Positions 54,157-64,000 of a stretch of 64,000 nucleotides of DNA are shown piece after piece. A model generated the notes under the pieces. The model did not search any database, was not told the origin of the DNA, and saw only the letters and a program-made list of their open reading frames with translations. The DNA comes from Enterobacter sp. EA-1 (GTDB lineage: Bacteria > Pseudomonadota > Gammaproteobacteria > Enterobacterales > Enterobacteriaceae), in the NCBI GenBank assembly GCA_002886105.1, contig CP025776.1, positions 3,038,001-3,102,000 of the forward strand. The letters run 5' to 3'. A program made the position numbers and the translations under genes. Every line of letters begins with the position of its first letter. Position 1 is the stretch's first letter.

Positions 54157-54909
54157 CAGAACGCGTACATGGCTCATAAAGAGGCGGTTTTCGTTGGTCC
54201 TGTCCACCAGCGGGCTGTCCTTAATGTCCGACGCCAGCGTCGTTGTACATCCACCATGAAAATATGGTGTTCGTTAAATTGCCAACGGCCATTGAGGCCA
54301 ATCTCGGTGTTCAGCGCAGCGCGTCCCTGCCGGGCAGGCCGCCATGCACGCCTCATCATCCCGTACGCCGTAGTAGTAATCCACGTAGTGGCTGTCATAG
54401 CGGTTGGCGACAATACGCGGCGTCAGCGTAAACCCTTCGCCGAACTGCCAGCCTCGTCCGCCCCCCGGTGCGTAAGCGCTGCCCTTTACTGTTGCCGGAA
54501 AGGTCATGCGTCCAGTCAGCGAACACATTCACCAGCGGGTTCTGCCACTCCACGCCCGCGCCACCCCAAAACCCACCTTTGCGTTTAGCCATCCCGTGCA
54601 GAATGGCGGCATCATCAGCCGCGTAACCTGCGCCATCATAGCGGACGATTAGACCGGTTGTTAGCCGCTGAGTTTCACTGAACGGTAGCGCGGGTAATTT
54701 GAGCTCCGCAGAGTCCGGCAAAGCGAAAGTGGTCGTTTCATAGTGTAAAAACGGGGGAGCGGCGTGTATTCGCGATCCATACCGGTGTAGGGCTTTTGCG
54801 TACTCGCCACGCCAACGCCCAAACCGAACTGGCTGGCGTCGTCAGCCGCAGCATTAAAGGACACAGACAGCAAACCCGTAAGAATAATGTGACGTGATAC
54901 AACAGCCAT
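54156..54909 (-). CDS. MipA/OmpV-family outer-membrane protein
   Basis: Outer-membrane beta-barrel of about 250 residues. MAVVSRHIILTGLLSVSFNA with AADDASQ is the signal and cleavage region; then FGLGVGVASTQKPYTGMDRE, TTGLIVRYDGAGYAADDAAI, KGGFWGGAGVEWQNPLVNVF and FTLTPRIVANRYDSHYVDYY, alternating strands typical of MipA. The C-terminus, over an indel, ends SHVYAF with the terminal aromatic needed for Bam assembly. First gene of an operon with a two-component system. Confidence 0.8.
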
Positions 54910-54978
54910 GATAACGCTCCCGTTGGCAATGAAAGGGCATTATCAGCGTTTGCTTACGGGGAACTTACTGGCGGAAGA

Positions 54979-55011
54979 AATGCCGGATAAGGCAAAGCCG
55001 CTATCCGGCAG
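54979..55011. repeat. REP-type palindrome between mipA and tkt
   Basis: TGCCGGATAAGGC / GCTATCCGGCA inverted repeat. Confidence 0.75.
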
Positions 55012-55015
55012 AGAA

Positions 55016-57003
55016 TTACAACACGGTTTTCGCCGTGTCGACAATGTTTTCTACGCTAAAGCCATACATCGCGAATAACTGCTCAGCCGGCGCCGACTCA
55101 CTCAAAGGTGGTCATGCCCACTACCGCGCCGTTCAGGCCCACGTATTTGTACCAGAAGTCCGCAATACCGGCTTCAATCGCCACACGTGCAGAGACCGCT
55201 TTCGGCAGAACGGATTCACGGTACGCCGCATCCTGTTTGTCGAACGCGTCGGTGGACGGCATGGAGACCACGCGCGCCTTCACGCCTTCAGCGGTCAGTT
55301 TTTCCCACGCCGACACCGCCAGCTCCACTTCAGAGCCGGTGGCAATCAGGATCAGCTGCGGCTGACCGGCGCAATCCTTCAGCACGTACGCACCGCGGGC
55401 GATATCCGCCAGCTGCTGCGCCGTACGCTCCTGCTGTGCCGGTTCTGACGGGAGGATCAGCGCCGTCGGGCCGTCGGCACGTTCCACGCCGTATTTCCAC
55501 GCCACCGCGGATTCCACTGGTCACACGGACGCCGGTGCTGACGTTCGGGGTCAGACGCAGGAAGCCACCTGCTCCACCGGCTGGTGTGTCGGGCCGTCTT
55601 CGCCCAGACCGATGGAGTCGTGGGTAGACCAGCACCTGACGCTGTTTCATCAGCGCCGCCATACGCACCGCGTTACGGGCATATTCGACGAACATCAGGA
55701 AGGTGGAGGTGTATGGCAGGAAACCGCCGTGCAGGGTGATGCCGTTGGCAATCGCGGTCATACCGAACTCGCGCACACCGTAATGGATGTAATTGCCGGC
55801 GGTGTCTTCGTTGATGGCTTTCGAACCGGACCACAGGGTCAGGTTGCTTGGCGCCAGTCAGCGGAGCCGCCGAGGAATTCAGATGGACCAAAGGCTTCGA
55901 TGGCATTCTGCGACGCTTTACGGCTGGCGATTTTCGCCGGATTAGCCTGCAGTTTCTCCACAAAAGCCTGCGCTCTGGCGTCGAAGTCAGACGGCAGCTC
56001 GCCTTTCATACGGCGGGTGAACTCAGCCGCTTCCTGCGGGAAGGCACTGGCGTAGGCCGCAAATTTGTCGTTCCACGCGGCTTCTTTCGCCTGACCGGCT
56101 TCTTTCGCATCCCACTGCGCATAGATGTCAGACGGGATTTCAAAGGCCGGGTGTTTCCAGCCCAGCGCTTCGCGGGTCAGGGCGATTTCCGCATCCCCAG
56201 CGGCGCGCCGTGGGAATCATGGGTACCGGCTTTGTTCGGCGAACCGAAGCCGATGATGGTTTGCACATCAGCAGCGACGGTTTGTCCGTCACGCTGCGCG
56301 CTTCTTCCACTGCACGTTTGATGGCGTCTGCATTGTGACCGTCCACCCCGCGCACCACGTGCCAGCCGTAGGCTTCAAAGCGTTTTGCGGTGTCGTCGGT
56401 GAACCAGCCCTCAACGTGACCGTCGATGGAGATGCCGTTGTCATCATGAACGCCACCAGTTTGCCCAGTTTCAGGGTACCGGCCAGCGAGCAGGCTTCAT
56501 GGGAGATGCCTTCCATCATGCAGCCGTCGCCCATAAAGGCGTAGGTGAAGTGGTCAACAATGTCGTGACCCGGGCGGTTGAACTGCGCCGCAAGGGTTTT
56601 CTCGGCAATCGCCATGCCCACGGCGTTGGCAATGCCCTGCCCCAGCGGACCGGTGGTGGTTTCCACACCGGCGGTGTAGCCCACTTCCGGGTGACCCGGC
56701 GTTCTGGAGTGCAACTGACGGAAGTTCTGCAGCTCGGACATCGGCAGGTCGTAACCGGTGAGGTGCAGCAGGCTGTAAATCAGCATCGAGCCGTGGCCGT
56801 TGGACAGCACAAAGCGGTCGCGGTCAGCCCGAGGCCGGATTCGTCGGGTTATGGTTCAGAAAATCACGCCACAGGACTTCGGCAATGTCAGCCATCCCCA
56901 TCGGGGCTCCCGGGTGACCGGATTTGGCTTTCTGTACCGCGTCCATCGAGAGCGCGCGCAGGGCATTGGCGCAAATGCGCCGTTGTAGGTTTGCTGTGTT
57001 CAT
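55016..57003 (-). CDS. tktB: Transketolase (TktB-like)
   Basis: Thiamine-diphosphate enzyme moving C2 units between sugar phosphates, for example with erythrose 4-phosphate. The start is MNTANLQRR, then SMDAVQKA and [17 protein letters not shown]. The ThDP motif begins [20 protein letters not shown]; the catalytic Glu region is [20 protein letters not shown], with [20 protein letters not shown] after it. The end reads VDTAKTVL. About 665 codons with about eight indels. It lies 19 bases after tal, as in the E. coli talA-tktB pair, but here at the end of a sugar catabolic cluster. Confidence 0.88.
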
Positions 57004-57022
57004 CTTTTTTCCTTGCGGCGGT

Positions 57023-57971
57023 TCAGAGCATCTGGCGGATCATCTCTTCCAGCTTCAACTGGTCAGCCGCAAACAAGCGGATCCCTTCGGCCAGTTTTTC
57101 AACCGCCATCGCATCCTGATGATGCTGCCAGAGAAACTCAGACTGGGTCATTGGGCTCGGGCGGTTTTCGCTGACGCAACCCGGATGAAGCTGCCGGGTC
57201 AGCGGCGCGTCACACACCGCCAGCGCATCCAGCAGTGCCGGAGAGATGGTCAGACGGTCGCAGCCCGCTAATGCCTGAATCTGTTCTATCCGCCGGAAAC
57301 TGGCGCCCATCACCACGGTGTCATAGCCGTGGGCTTTATAGTACTGGTAGATGTCGCGTACCGATTTCACCCCCTGCATCGCTCGCGGCATGGTACGGCG
57401 CATGCGGGGCGTTTTTCTGATACCAGTCGTAAATACGTCCCACAAACGGTGAAATCAGAAACACCCCGGCTTCTGCGCAAGCCCGTGCACGGGCGAAGGA
57501 GAACAACAGCGTCAGGTTGCAGTTAATGCCGCTTTGCTCCAGCTCTTCAGCCGCGCGGATCCTCCCGAGGTTGCCGCCAGCTTGATCAGGATGCGCGATG
57601 GCGCGATCCCGTTTTCCTCGGTACAACTGAATCAGTTTACGCGCGCGGGTAACACATCCCGCGATCCGGGCAAAACGGGCGTCCACCTCGGTGGAAATAC
57701 GCCCCGGCACATGGCGCAGCACTTCCGTGCCGATATCCACAGCGACTTGATCACAGGCATTGATCAACTGCGTTTCGGCACTGCCGCCCTGACGGCGTGC
57801 TTTGCCCACCGAATCGGCAATCAGCGCCTGATACTGCGGCAGCTGCGCGGCTTTCAGCACCAGTGACGGGTTGGTAGTGGCATCCTGCGGGGCAAATTTT
57901 TTAATCGAATCAATATCGCCGGTATCGGCAACAACGACGGTCATCTCTTTTAACGCGCTTAATTGGTTCAT
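57023..57971 (-). CDS. talA: Transaldolase (TalA-like)
   Basis: Moves C3 units between sugar phosphates. [20 protein letters not shown] starts the barrel; [20 protein letters not shown] holds the first motif; [11 protein letters not shown] precedes the Schiff-base lysine (LIKLAA, read over an indel); [20 protein letters not shown] and [20 protein letters not shown] follow. The end is [14 protein letters not shown] 57971 is preferred to a GTG three bases upstream because of the ribosome-site distance. About 316 residues. Confidence 0.9.
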
Positions 57972-57982
57972 CACAGGCTCCG

Positions 57983-58443
57983 TTAATCTCTGGCATGCTG
58001 ATTCTGGTAATAGTCAATGCGCTCCACTTTTGCCGCAGAACCGCCCCCTTCGTACTCCGACTCCAGCCACGCCACCGGATGATTTTTTTCCCCAGCTCGG
58101 CACCAATCACCCGCGCGCCCAGGGTGATGATTTGCGCATTATTGCTTTTACGCGCACGCTCGGCAGAGAAGGTATCGTGGCACTGCGCCGCGCGCACGCC
58201 CGGCACTTTATTCGCCACAATGCTCATACCAATGCCGGTGCCGCAAATTAAAATGCCGCGATCGTGCTCTCCCTGTTTAATGGCCATCGCCACTTCATGG
58301 GCAACGTCAGGATAATAATTCGCGTCGGTTCGTTTATCGCTGCTGTAATCAACGACAGTGATACCCTGCTCTGCCAGATAATTGACGATAGCATCGCGAA
58401 ACGCATAGGCCGCATCATCCGCACCAATGGCGATTGTTTTCAT
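57983..58443 (-). CDS. rpiB: RpiB/LacAB-family sugar-phosphate isomerase
   Basis: About 153 residues. MKTIAIGADDAAYAFRDAIV, YYPDVAHEVAMAIKQGEHDR and the catalytic cysteine motif GILICGTGIGMSIVANKVPG identify the family. SAERARKSNNAQIITLGARV follows. The end (YYQNQHARD) is restored over an indel and lies 12 bases before tal. Such enzymes act on ribose 5-phosphate, allose 6-phosphate or, in erythritol pathways (EryI), on erythrulose 4-phosphate; context favours a C4 or C5 substrate. Confidence 0.85.
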
Positions 58444-58458
58444 AACAGTGTCCTCAAA

Positions 58459-58820
58459 TTATTCACGGTAAATACAAATCTGGTCCCCGGGGAGAATCGT
58501 CTCTGGCGTCGGTCCACAGAGGTGGACCGTGTAATTCGGCGTCAATCGCGCCATCAAAATTAAGGGTAATATGTCCAAGCTGTTTTAAATTTGCCGTTGC
58601 CACTGCCAACGGCAGTAATACGATAAATAACAGAATTAAGGGTAACTTTCTGGCCGGGTAATAATACTGCGTTAAATTTACCCGGCCGGTGTATTGCACA
58701 ATATTCAGCAATATCTGTCGGCACCGGTTCCGCAAAGAGAATTAATTTATGTTGCTGTAAATACTCTGCGACAAAATCACCGACCTGCGTGACCTCCAGT
58801 TGGTACAACGGCAATGACAT
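58459..58820 (-). CDS. PTS glucitol/sorbitol-type EIIA protein
   Basis: About 120 residues resembling SrlB. It starts MSLPLYQLEVTQVGDFVAEY and continues HKLILFAEPVPTDIAEYCAI and HRPGKFNAVLLPGQKVTLNS; after an indel, LKQLGHITLNFDGAIDAELH. The end is GDQICIYRE. The His in the HRPG-like area or in GHITL would take phosphate from HPr. Its start lies one base after the permease stop, so translation is coupled. No SrlA-type EIIC is present in the cluster. Confidence 0.8.
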
Positions 58821-59844
58821 TTATTTATTTCCTTTACTACTGACCTGCGACGAAAGCGGCAATGACGTCTCTTCAGCGGGTTTGATCACCTCCACCGCTG
58901 GCGCGCGCGCTTTCAATCGCTTATCAAACCAGAGGCCACCAGCACCGGAGCAGTCAGCATGGTGATGATACTGGCGGTCGCCAGTTGCGCCGTCGCCGCA
59001 TCCACATAGACCGCCAGCGACGGGTCCGCCTGTGCCACCATCGCCGGGGTTAATGCCGAGCTGGCCGCCGTGGTGCCCAGCGCGGCGCCCAGTGCCGTTT
59101 TCTTCTTCAGGAACAGGTTATAAAGGAAGTAGAAAATAATGCCGGTACAGGCAGAGATAAGGCCGAGCACAATGCCCGATAACCCGGCGGTAAACACTGT
59201 GTTGATGCTGGAGTTCGCGCCGATGGCAAACGACATAATAATGATGATCAGCGGCTGGGCAGAGGCGCAAAGCTGTTTGAATCGCTCATCAAGGTTGCCC
59301 CACAGCATGCCGATTAACAACGGGATCAACATCGACAACAGTGCGGCAAAAGGAATATTGGCCAGCCCGCTAACGCCAAGCACCATCATGGTGACAAAGG
59401 GACCGTCTTTCACGCAGAACACCGAAATCGCCCCGGCGTCGCTGGCATCGCCGTAATTACTGCACAGCGCAATATAGAGAGAGCTGTTCGAACTGGTCAG
59501 GCAGGCGACAAACGCCAGCGTAGAGATGCCAAGAAATCCGACCGGGCCAAACATCGATCCGACCAGCCAGACCGCCAGCGCCCCGGCCACACATTTAAGC
59601 AGCAGCAACACCGCCCCTTTGTACAAGGGTAGCCCGGCCTCGGCGAATATTAATCGACGTTCCGCATATCAGCAGAAATATGCCCATCATGGCGCTGGAA
59701 CCCACTTTAAATAACGCCGTAGTCGGGCCGCCGATGCTTAATACCTGAGGGGCAAATGTATTCAGCAAAATAGCCGCCACCAGCGGGATAATAATCAGCC
59801 CACACCCGGCACCTTATTCATTTTGTCAAAATATTAATATTCAT
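58821..59844 (-). CDS. KdgT-family permease (2-keto-3-deoxygluconate transporter family)
   Basis: Ten-helix inner-membrane carrier of about 340 residues. The N-terminus (MNINILTKMNKVPGG, over an indel) leads to LLNTFAPQVLSIGGPTTALF and GSSAMMGIFLLICGTSINI. Later signatures are GFLGISTLAFVACLTSSNSS, VFCVKDGPFVTMMVLGVSGL, LIGMLWGNLDERFKQL and ALTPAMVAQADPSLAVYVDA. The hydrophilic tail ends SSKGNK. ATG 59844 could be replaced by the ATG at 59820. It is flanked by PTS EIIB/kinase and EIIA genes. Confidence 0.82.
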
Positions 59845-59930
59845 AGGGTGTAACTCGCATACAGGATACAAGAGTGAATATTCACGACGCACTGCCCGAA
59901 CGTTGTTCGCGTCGCATATTGTTATATTTG

Positions 59931-61290
59931 TTATTGCAGTGATTCTTTATAAATATGTTCAACAATGGTGCTGATAATATCTTCCGGCCCGGTTAAACCA
60001 CCTTTCCCACGCAAACCAGCCCCGCATACTCCCCACCGATAATACGCACCATATCGGTTTGTGGAATAACATAGTCGATCATCTCAATGCCGGTAGCGCC
60101 CAATTCTTTCAGGACATTCACCATCGTATCGCCGCCGGTCATATAGATGCCTTTGATCTCCTCCGGCGCACAATTGAGGATCTCTTTGACGATGCTACCA
60201 AGACCCTTATTGATGTTTTCCGCCGCCTGACCGTGGTCAAGATTGAAACGTTGCTCCTCTTCCCGCAGATCCAGCAACCTGCCCGTTAACGCTGACTCAA
60301 AAACGAACAAGGCATTTTTATGCGTGGTGACGCACTGGTGTGCTGGCGCACAATGCGGCTGATTTCGATTTCGGCGGCATTTTGCCGATCGACAAGCAGT
60401 TCCGCGTCCACCGGGATATGGCATACGCGATCGTCATGCGCAATTAAGTGCCCGAGTTGCTTTTTCGTCACCGGCGTTGCGCTTCCGGCCAATCACCACC
60501 GAACCGCGCTGTGCATTGCGGGGCAGCGACGGCTGCGTCAGTCGTTTGTCTTCGCGCATTAACCCGCGATGCACCGCCAGTCGCTCAGTAAACGGACCCG
60601 GGTCGACAGCCAGCACATTCCAGTTCAGCGTGACCACGGCGCGGGCAATCGCATCCACATCATCCAGCGTAATGGCATCCACCACGATCACGCACGCCTT
60701 CCTGCTGCCGTGCCTGCAATTGCTGCTGGATCTGCGCGTCGCCCTGCATCACCTGCGCCAGAGCAATATGGCCGACATGGTGCTGCGTTTGATTAGCCAG
60801 CAAACCCGGCACCCAGGGACTCGGTCACTGGCGTGCGGACATCGCGCGCCACATCGGTACAGGAGAGCGCCACCGAATCAATCACCGAATATCCGCCGAC
60901 CAGAATGCGCCGGGACTGCGGCATGGCGGGAACCACAACGGCCACCGTTTCCTGCGGCAGTAGCGCCAGCATGGCGTCAATCTCATAGCCAATACCACCG
61001 CGCAACGTGGTATCGATGCGTTTAGTAAAGTAGTGCGCGCCGCGCGATTTGTGTTGTACCGCGGCGCTGACGCGCTGCTGGGCTTCGGCTTTCGGTAACG
61101 GACGGCTGTCGCTGCTGACCACCATCGCCGGGTAATCCACTTCGTTGCGGGCGAACGACTCGGTGTCGAAAAATGCCGCCGTTTTCAGCCCACTGCGCGC
61201 CAGCAGCACACCGACGGTGGTTGCACCGGTCAAATCGTCGGCGACGATCCCCCAGTTTTCCCCCCTCTCCTGCCGGGTAGACCCGTTCAA
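59931..61290 (-). CDS. Four-carbon acid sugar kinase (DUF1537 family)
   Basis: About 440 residues. The family N-terminal motif [20 protein letters not shown] is intact, followed by [18 protein letters not shown] and [20 protein letters not shown]. The C-terminal nucleotide-binding domain shows [20 protein letters not shown] and, over an indel, [20 protein letters not shown]. Known members phosphorylate D-threonate, L-threonate or D-erythronate. No ATG or GTG lies near the motif; only a TTG at 61290 is in frame, and the frame joins that of the upstream EIIB if one G of a six-G run is removed. Confidence 0.82.
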
Positions 61291-61639
61291 TGCATGCTGG
61301 CGTCACGCCGGAGACATAGATCTCTTCGTGGATATACTCAGCCAGCGGGCCGCTCTTGCCGGTGTGGTGCAGGTTAATGGTCGGAATACCGCGTTTCGGG
61401 TACAGCCCGCAGCGTAGCGTGCCGCCGCAGTCGATCACCATCACGCCGATCTCATTTTCCGCCGGTTCGCCATGTTTAAAGACATCCACCGACGGCCAGC
61501 CCGTGAGTTCGCACAGCCGGTCAACGACAGGGGGCGAATGCCCCGGTGATATAGGCGATTTTTTCGGCTGGGCGAGCGAAATTTTCAACGGTCCGCCCCA
61601 GCCTTTACTGCCTTTGCTAATTAACAGATAGTTTTCCAT
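61269..61639 (-). CDS. PTS glucitol/sorbitol-type EIIB domain (SrlE N-terminal-like)
   Basis: [20 protein letters not shown] carries the GWGGPL motif. After an indel it continues [60 protein letters not shown] and [16 protein letters not shown], matching the first about 120 residues of SrlE including the phosphocysteine region. SrlE goes on into a membrane EIIC half; this one does not. No stop codon occurs before the DUF1537 kinase begins. It starts 30 bases after pdxA2. Confidence 0.8.
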
Positions 61640-61668
61640 TCTCTGTCCCCGAGGTCATGCTCAGCGTG

Positions 61669-62677
61669 TTAGTGCTGCTTCATTTTCCAGTAGCGCGCGG
61701 CGACCACCGTAGACTCCAGCATGCTCACCGTGCCTGCTTTGCCGGTACCGGCAATGTCGAACGCCGTACCGTGATCGACCGAGCTGCGCATAAACGGCAG
61801 GCCGAAGGTAATGGTGATCGAACGTTCAAAATCGAGGGTTTTACAGGCGATATGTCCGGTCGTGATACAGCGACAGGATGGCGTCGTAGTTGCCGAGTTT
61901 GCCGAGATGGAAAACGGAGTCCGCCGGGACCGGACCAATGGCGTTGATCCCTTCCGCCTGCGCGGCTTTCACCGCCGGGGATCAGATTATCGGCTTCTTC
62001 ATGACCAAACAGACCGTTGTCGGAACCGTGTGGGTTAAGCGCCGCGACCGCAATGCGCGGGTTCTTAATGTTGAGCGCCGTGAACTCGTGGTTGATCTGC
62101 TGTACACAGGCCAGTACGCGCTCTTTGTTGGCGTAGTCACAGGCATCTTTCAGCGCCATGTGGCGGCTGACAAAGAACACGCGCAGGTTGTGCACATGGA
62201 ACATTGTCAAACCGTAATCGGAACGCGTTTCGACTGGTAAATTTCCGTGTGGCACACCGGCAACTTACAGCCCGCCAGTTTGATGGCTTCTTTGTGGATG
62301 GGCGCAGTAGAGACGACATCAATCAGCCCCGCCATCCCCAGTTCGATGGATTTCATGACATAATCCAGCGACATTTTTCCCGCCAGTTGCTGGACTTTAC
62401 CCCCAGACAATGCTGTCGCAGTCATAGTCGCCAGTTTCCAGCACATCCAGCGTACCCCAGCTGTATTTCGCCTGATCCGGATGGATGATTTTATTGATCG
62501 GGAAATTGCACCCCCTGGATTTTCATCGCCCGCTGAATGATAGGGATGGAGCCAATCAGGAATGGCTTGCACTCGTCATACACTTTTATCCATCAACGTC
62601 GCTACGGTAATTTCCGGACCAATCCCGGCGGGATCGCCAATGGTGACAGCTACAACGGGTTTTTTATCTACAGACAT
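61669..62677 (-). CDS. pdxA2: PdxA2-type 4-phosphotetronate dehydrogenase
   Basis: About 336 residues of the PdxA family. [20 protein letters not shown] with [12 protein letters not shown] is the family start; [29 protein letters not shown] (over indels), [20 protein letters not shown] and [20 protein letters not shown] follow. The end is ARYWKMKQH. Gene linkage to a DUF1537 kinase is the hallmark of PdxA2, which oxidises and decarboxylates 4-phospho-threonate or -erythronate to dihydroxyacetone phosphate. First gene of the leftward operon. Confidence 0.82.
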
Positions 62678-62713
62678 CGTCGGACCTCTCGGTAATGGAA
62701 CGTTGTTCGTTCA

Positions 62714-62742
62714 TATGTTCACTTGTAAATCATATGAACATA
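62714..62742. promoter_or_regulatory. Inverted repeat, probable SorC operator near pdxA2
   Basis: TATGTTCA-N13-TGAACATA. The half-site recurs at 62831-62838 (TATGTTCA) and 62850-62857 (AATGTTCA) on the other side of the region. It lies 37 bases upstream of the pdxA2 start. Confidence 0.5.
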
Positions 62743-62769
62743 ACGTTAACCGATGTTTTTCCCGTGATG

Positions 62770-62785
62770 AGTGATGGAGATCACA
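62770..62785. promoter_or_regulatory. CRP-type site in the divergent control region
   Basis: AGTGATGGAGATCACA matches TGTGA-N6-TCACA in nine of ten positions. Midway between pdxA2 and tpi, it suggests catabolite control of both operons. Confidence 0.65.
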
Positions 62786-62922
62786 TAAAATTTCGTGACC
62801 CATTTTTGATCGCAAAAATGTGATCTAACATATGTTCACGTAATGAATAAATGTTCAAATTAAGCAAGCAGATGCATAACACATTGCACAGGCCTTTGAT
62901 TAGCAAGGAAATGGAGTTAAAG

Positions 62923-63712
<790 letters not shown>

Positions 63713-63731
63713 TATTAAGGAGATATCGGCA

Positions 63732-64000
63732 ATGGAAAAACAATGCGATGGCTGAACAAGACTCTGATTACGAACTTCGACGGAAATAGCCGTCGCGTAT
63801 TACGAGCAGGAACAGACCCGGAAGAAATTGCCCAGCGGTTTGGCATCTCGCGTATTAAAGTCGGCAGGCTGCTGAAAAAAGCCCGCCACGAGGGGATCGT
63901 TGAAATCAACGTTAAATATCACCCGGTCTTTAGTTCGCAGATTGAACAACAGTTCATTCAAAATTTTGGTATCAAACGGGCGTTAATCGCCCTTGATCAT
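63732..64000 (+). CDS. SorC-family sugar-responsive regulator, N-terminal part
   Basis: The gene runs off the right edge. TAAGGAGATATC precedes the ATG at 63732. Over indels it reads EIAVAYYEQEQT then EEIAQRFGISRIKVGRLLKK, the helix-turn-helix of SorC/DeoR-type regulators, and ARHEGIVEINVKYHPVFSSQ. The start of the effector domain is LEQQFIQNFGIKRALIALD-like. It lies 19 bases after the isomerase and probably controls both divergent operons, with a phosphorylated sugar as effector. Confidence 0.75.

Noticed and set aside
54169-54588. Plus-strand frame of 139 codons opposite mipA
   Set aside because: Composition follows mipA codon use in reverse; no start signal or motif.

Overview
The window is enterobacterial chromosome, close to Enterobacter, Kosakonia or Lelliottia. 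Two blocks keep Escherichia coli gene order: yeaK-yeaL-nimR-nimT-yeaO-dgcP-yoaJ-leuE, and icd-rluE-nudJ-mnmA-hflD-purB-phoP-phoQ-roxA-pepT-potABCD. Nearly every gene, including housekeeping genes such as icd, purB and mnmA, carries one or more single-base indels. I read these as assembly or sequencing errors rather than mass pseudogenisation, so I give gene spans across the frameshifts.

Layout. 1-1.7 kb: AT-rich end of an accessory segment (a Tat-signal protein and a LysR regulator) ending at a 3' fragment of tRNA-Pro(GGG), a typical attachment site. 1.7-20.9 kb: the yea region, enlarged by an amino-acid ABC transporter, a CTP-synthase-like amidotransferase, a DUF523 protein, a GAF-EAL protein, two chemoreceptors and an orphan PTS IIB. 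21.4-25.8 kb: an orphan type I restriction R-type N-terminal protein, an SOS-controlled DinI-like protein, a second GAF-EAL protein and small exported proteins. 26.0-36.7 kb: an element flanked by a 72-bp duplication of the icd 3' end, carrying an RND efflux system with its TetR regulator, a truncated SDR, a chemoreceptor with a textbook FliA promoter, and an acetyltransferase. 36.6-52.1 kb: the icd-to-potD backbone, with a DUF3828 gene wedged between potB and potC and a tandem duplication inside phoQ. 52.2-54.9 kb: a mipA-response regulator-sensor kinase operon. 55.0-64.0 kb: a carbohydrate locus.

The carbohydrate locus is the most interesting part. Leftward from a shared control region run a pdxA2-type dehydrogenase, a sorbitol-type PTS EIIB domain that appears joined to a four-carbon-acid-sugar kinase (DUF1537), a KdgT-type permease, a sorbitol-type PTS EIIA, rpiB, transaldolase and transketolase. 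Rightward run a triose-phosphate-isomerase homologue and a SorC-family regulator. The enzymes suggest use of a C4 sugar, polyol or tetronate, with products entering as dihydroxyacetone phosphate or erythrose 4-phosphate. This is inference from family membership and gene order.

The left half is rich in signalling: one GAF-GGDEF cyclase, two GAF-EAL proteins and three chemoreceptors lie within about 24 kb, which suggests links between c-di-GMP, motility and taxis.
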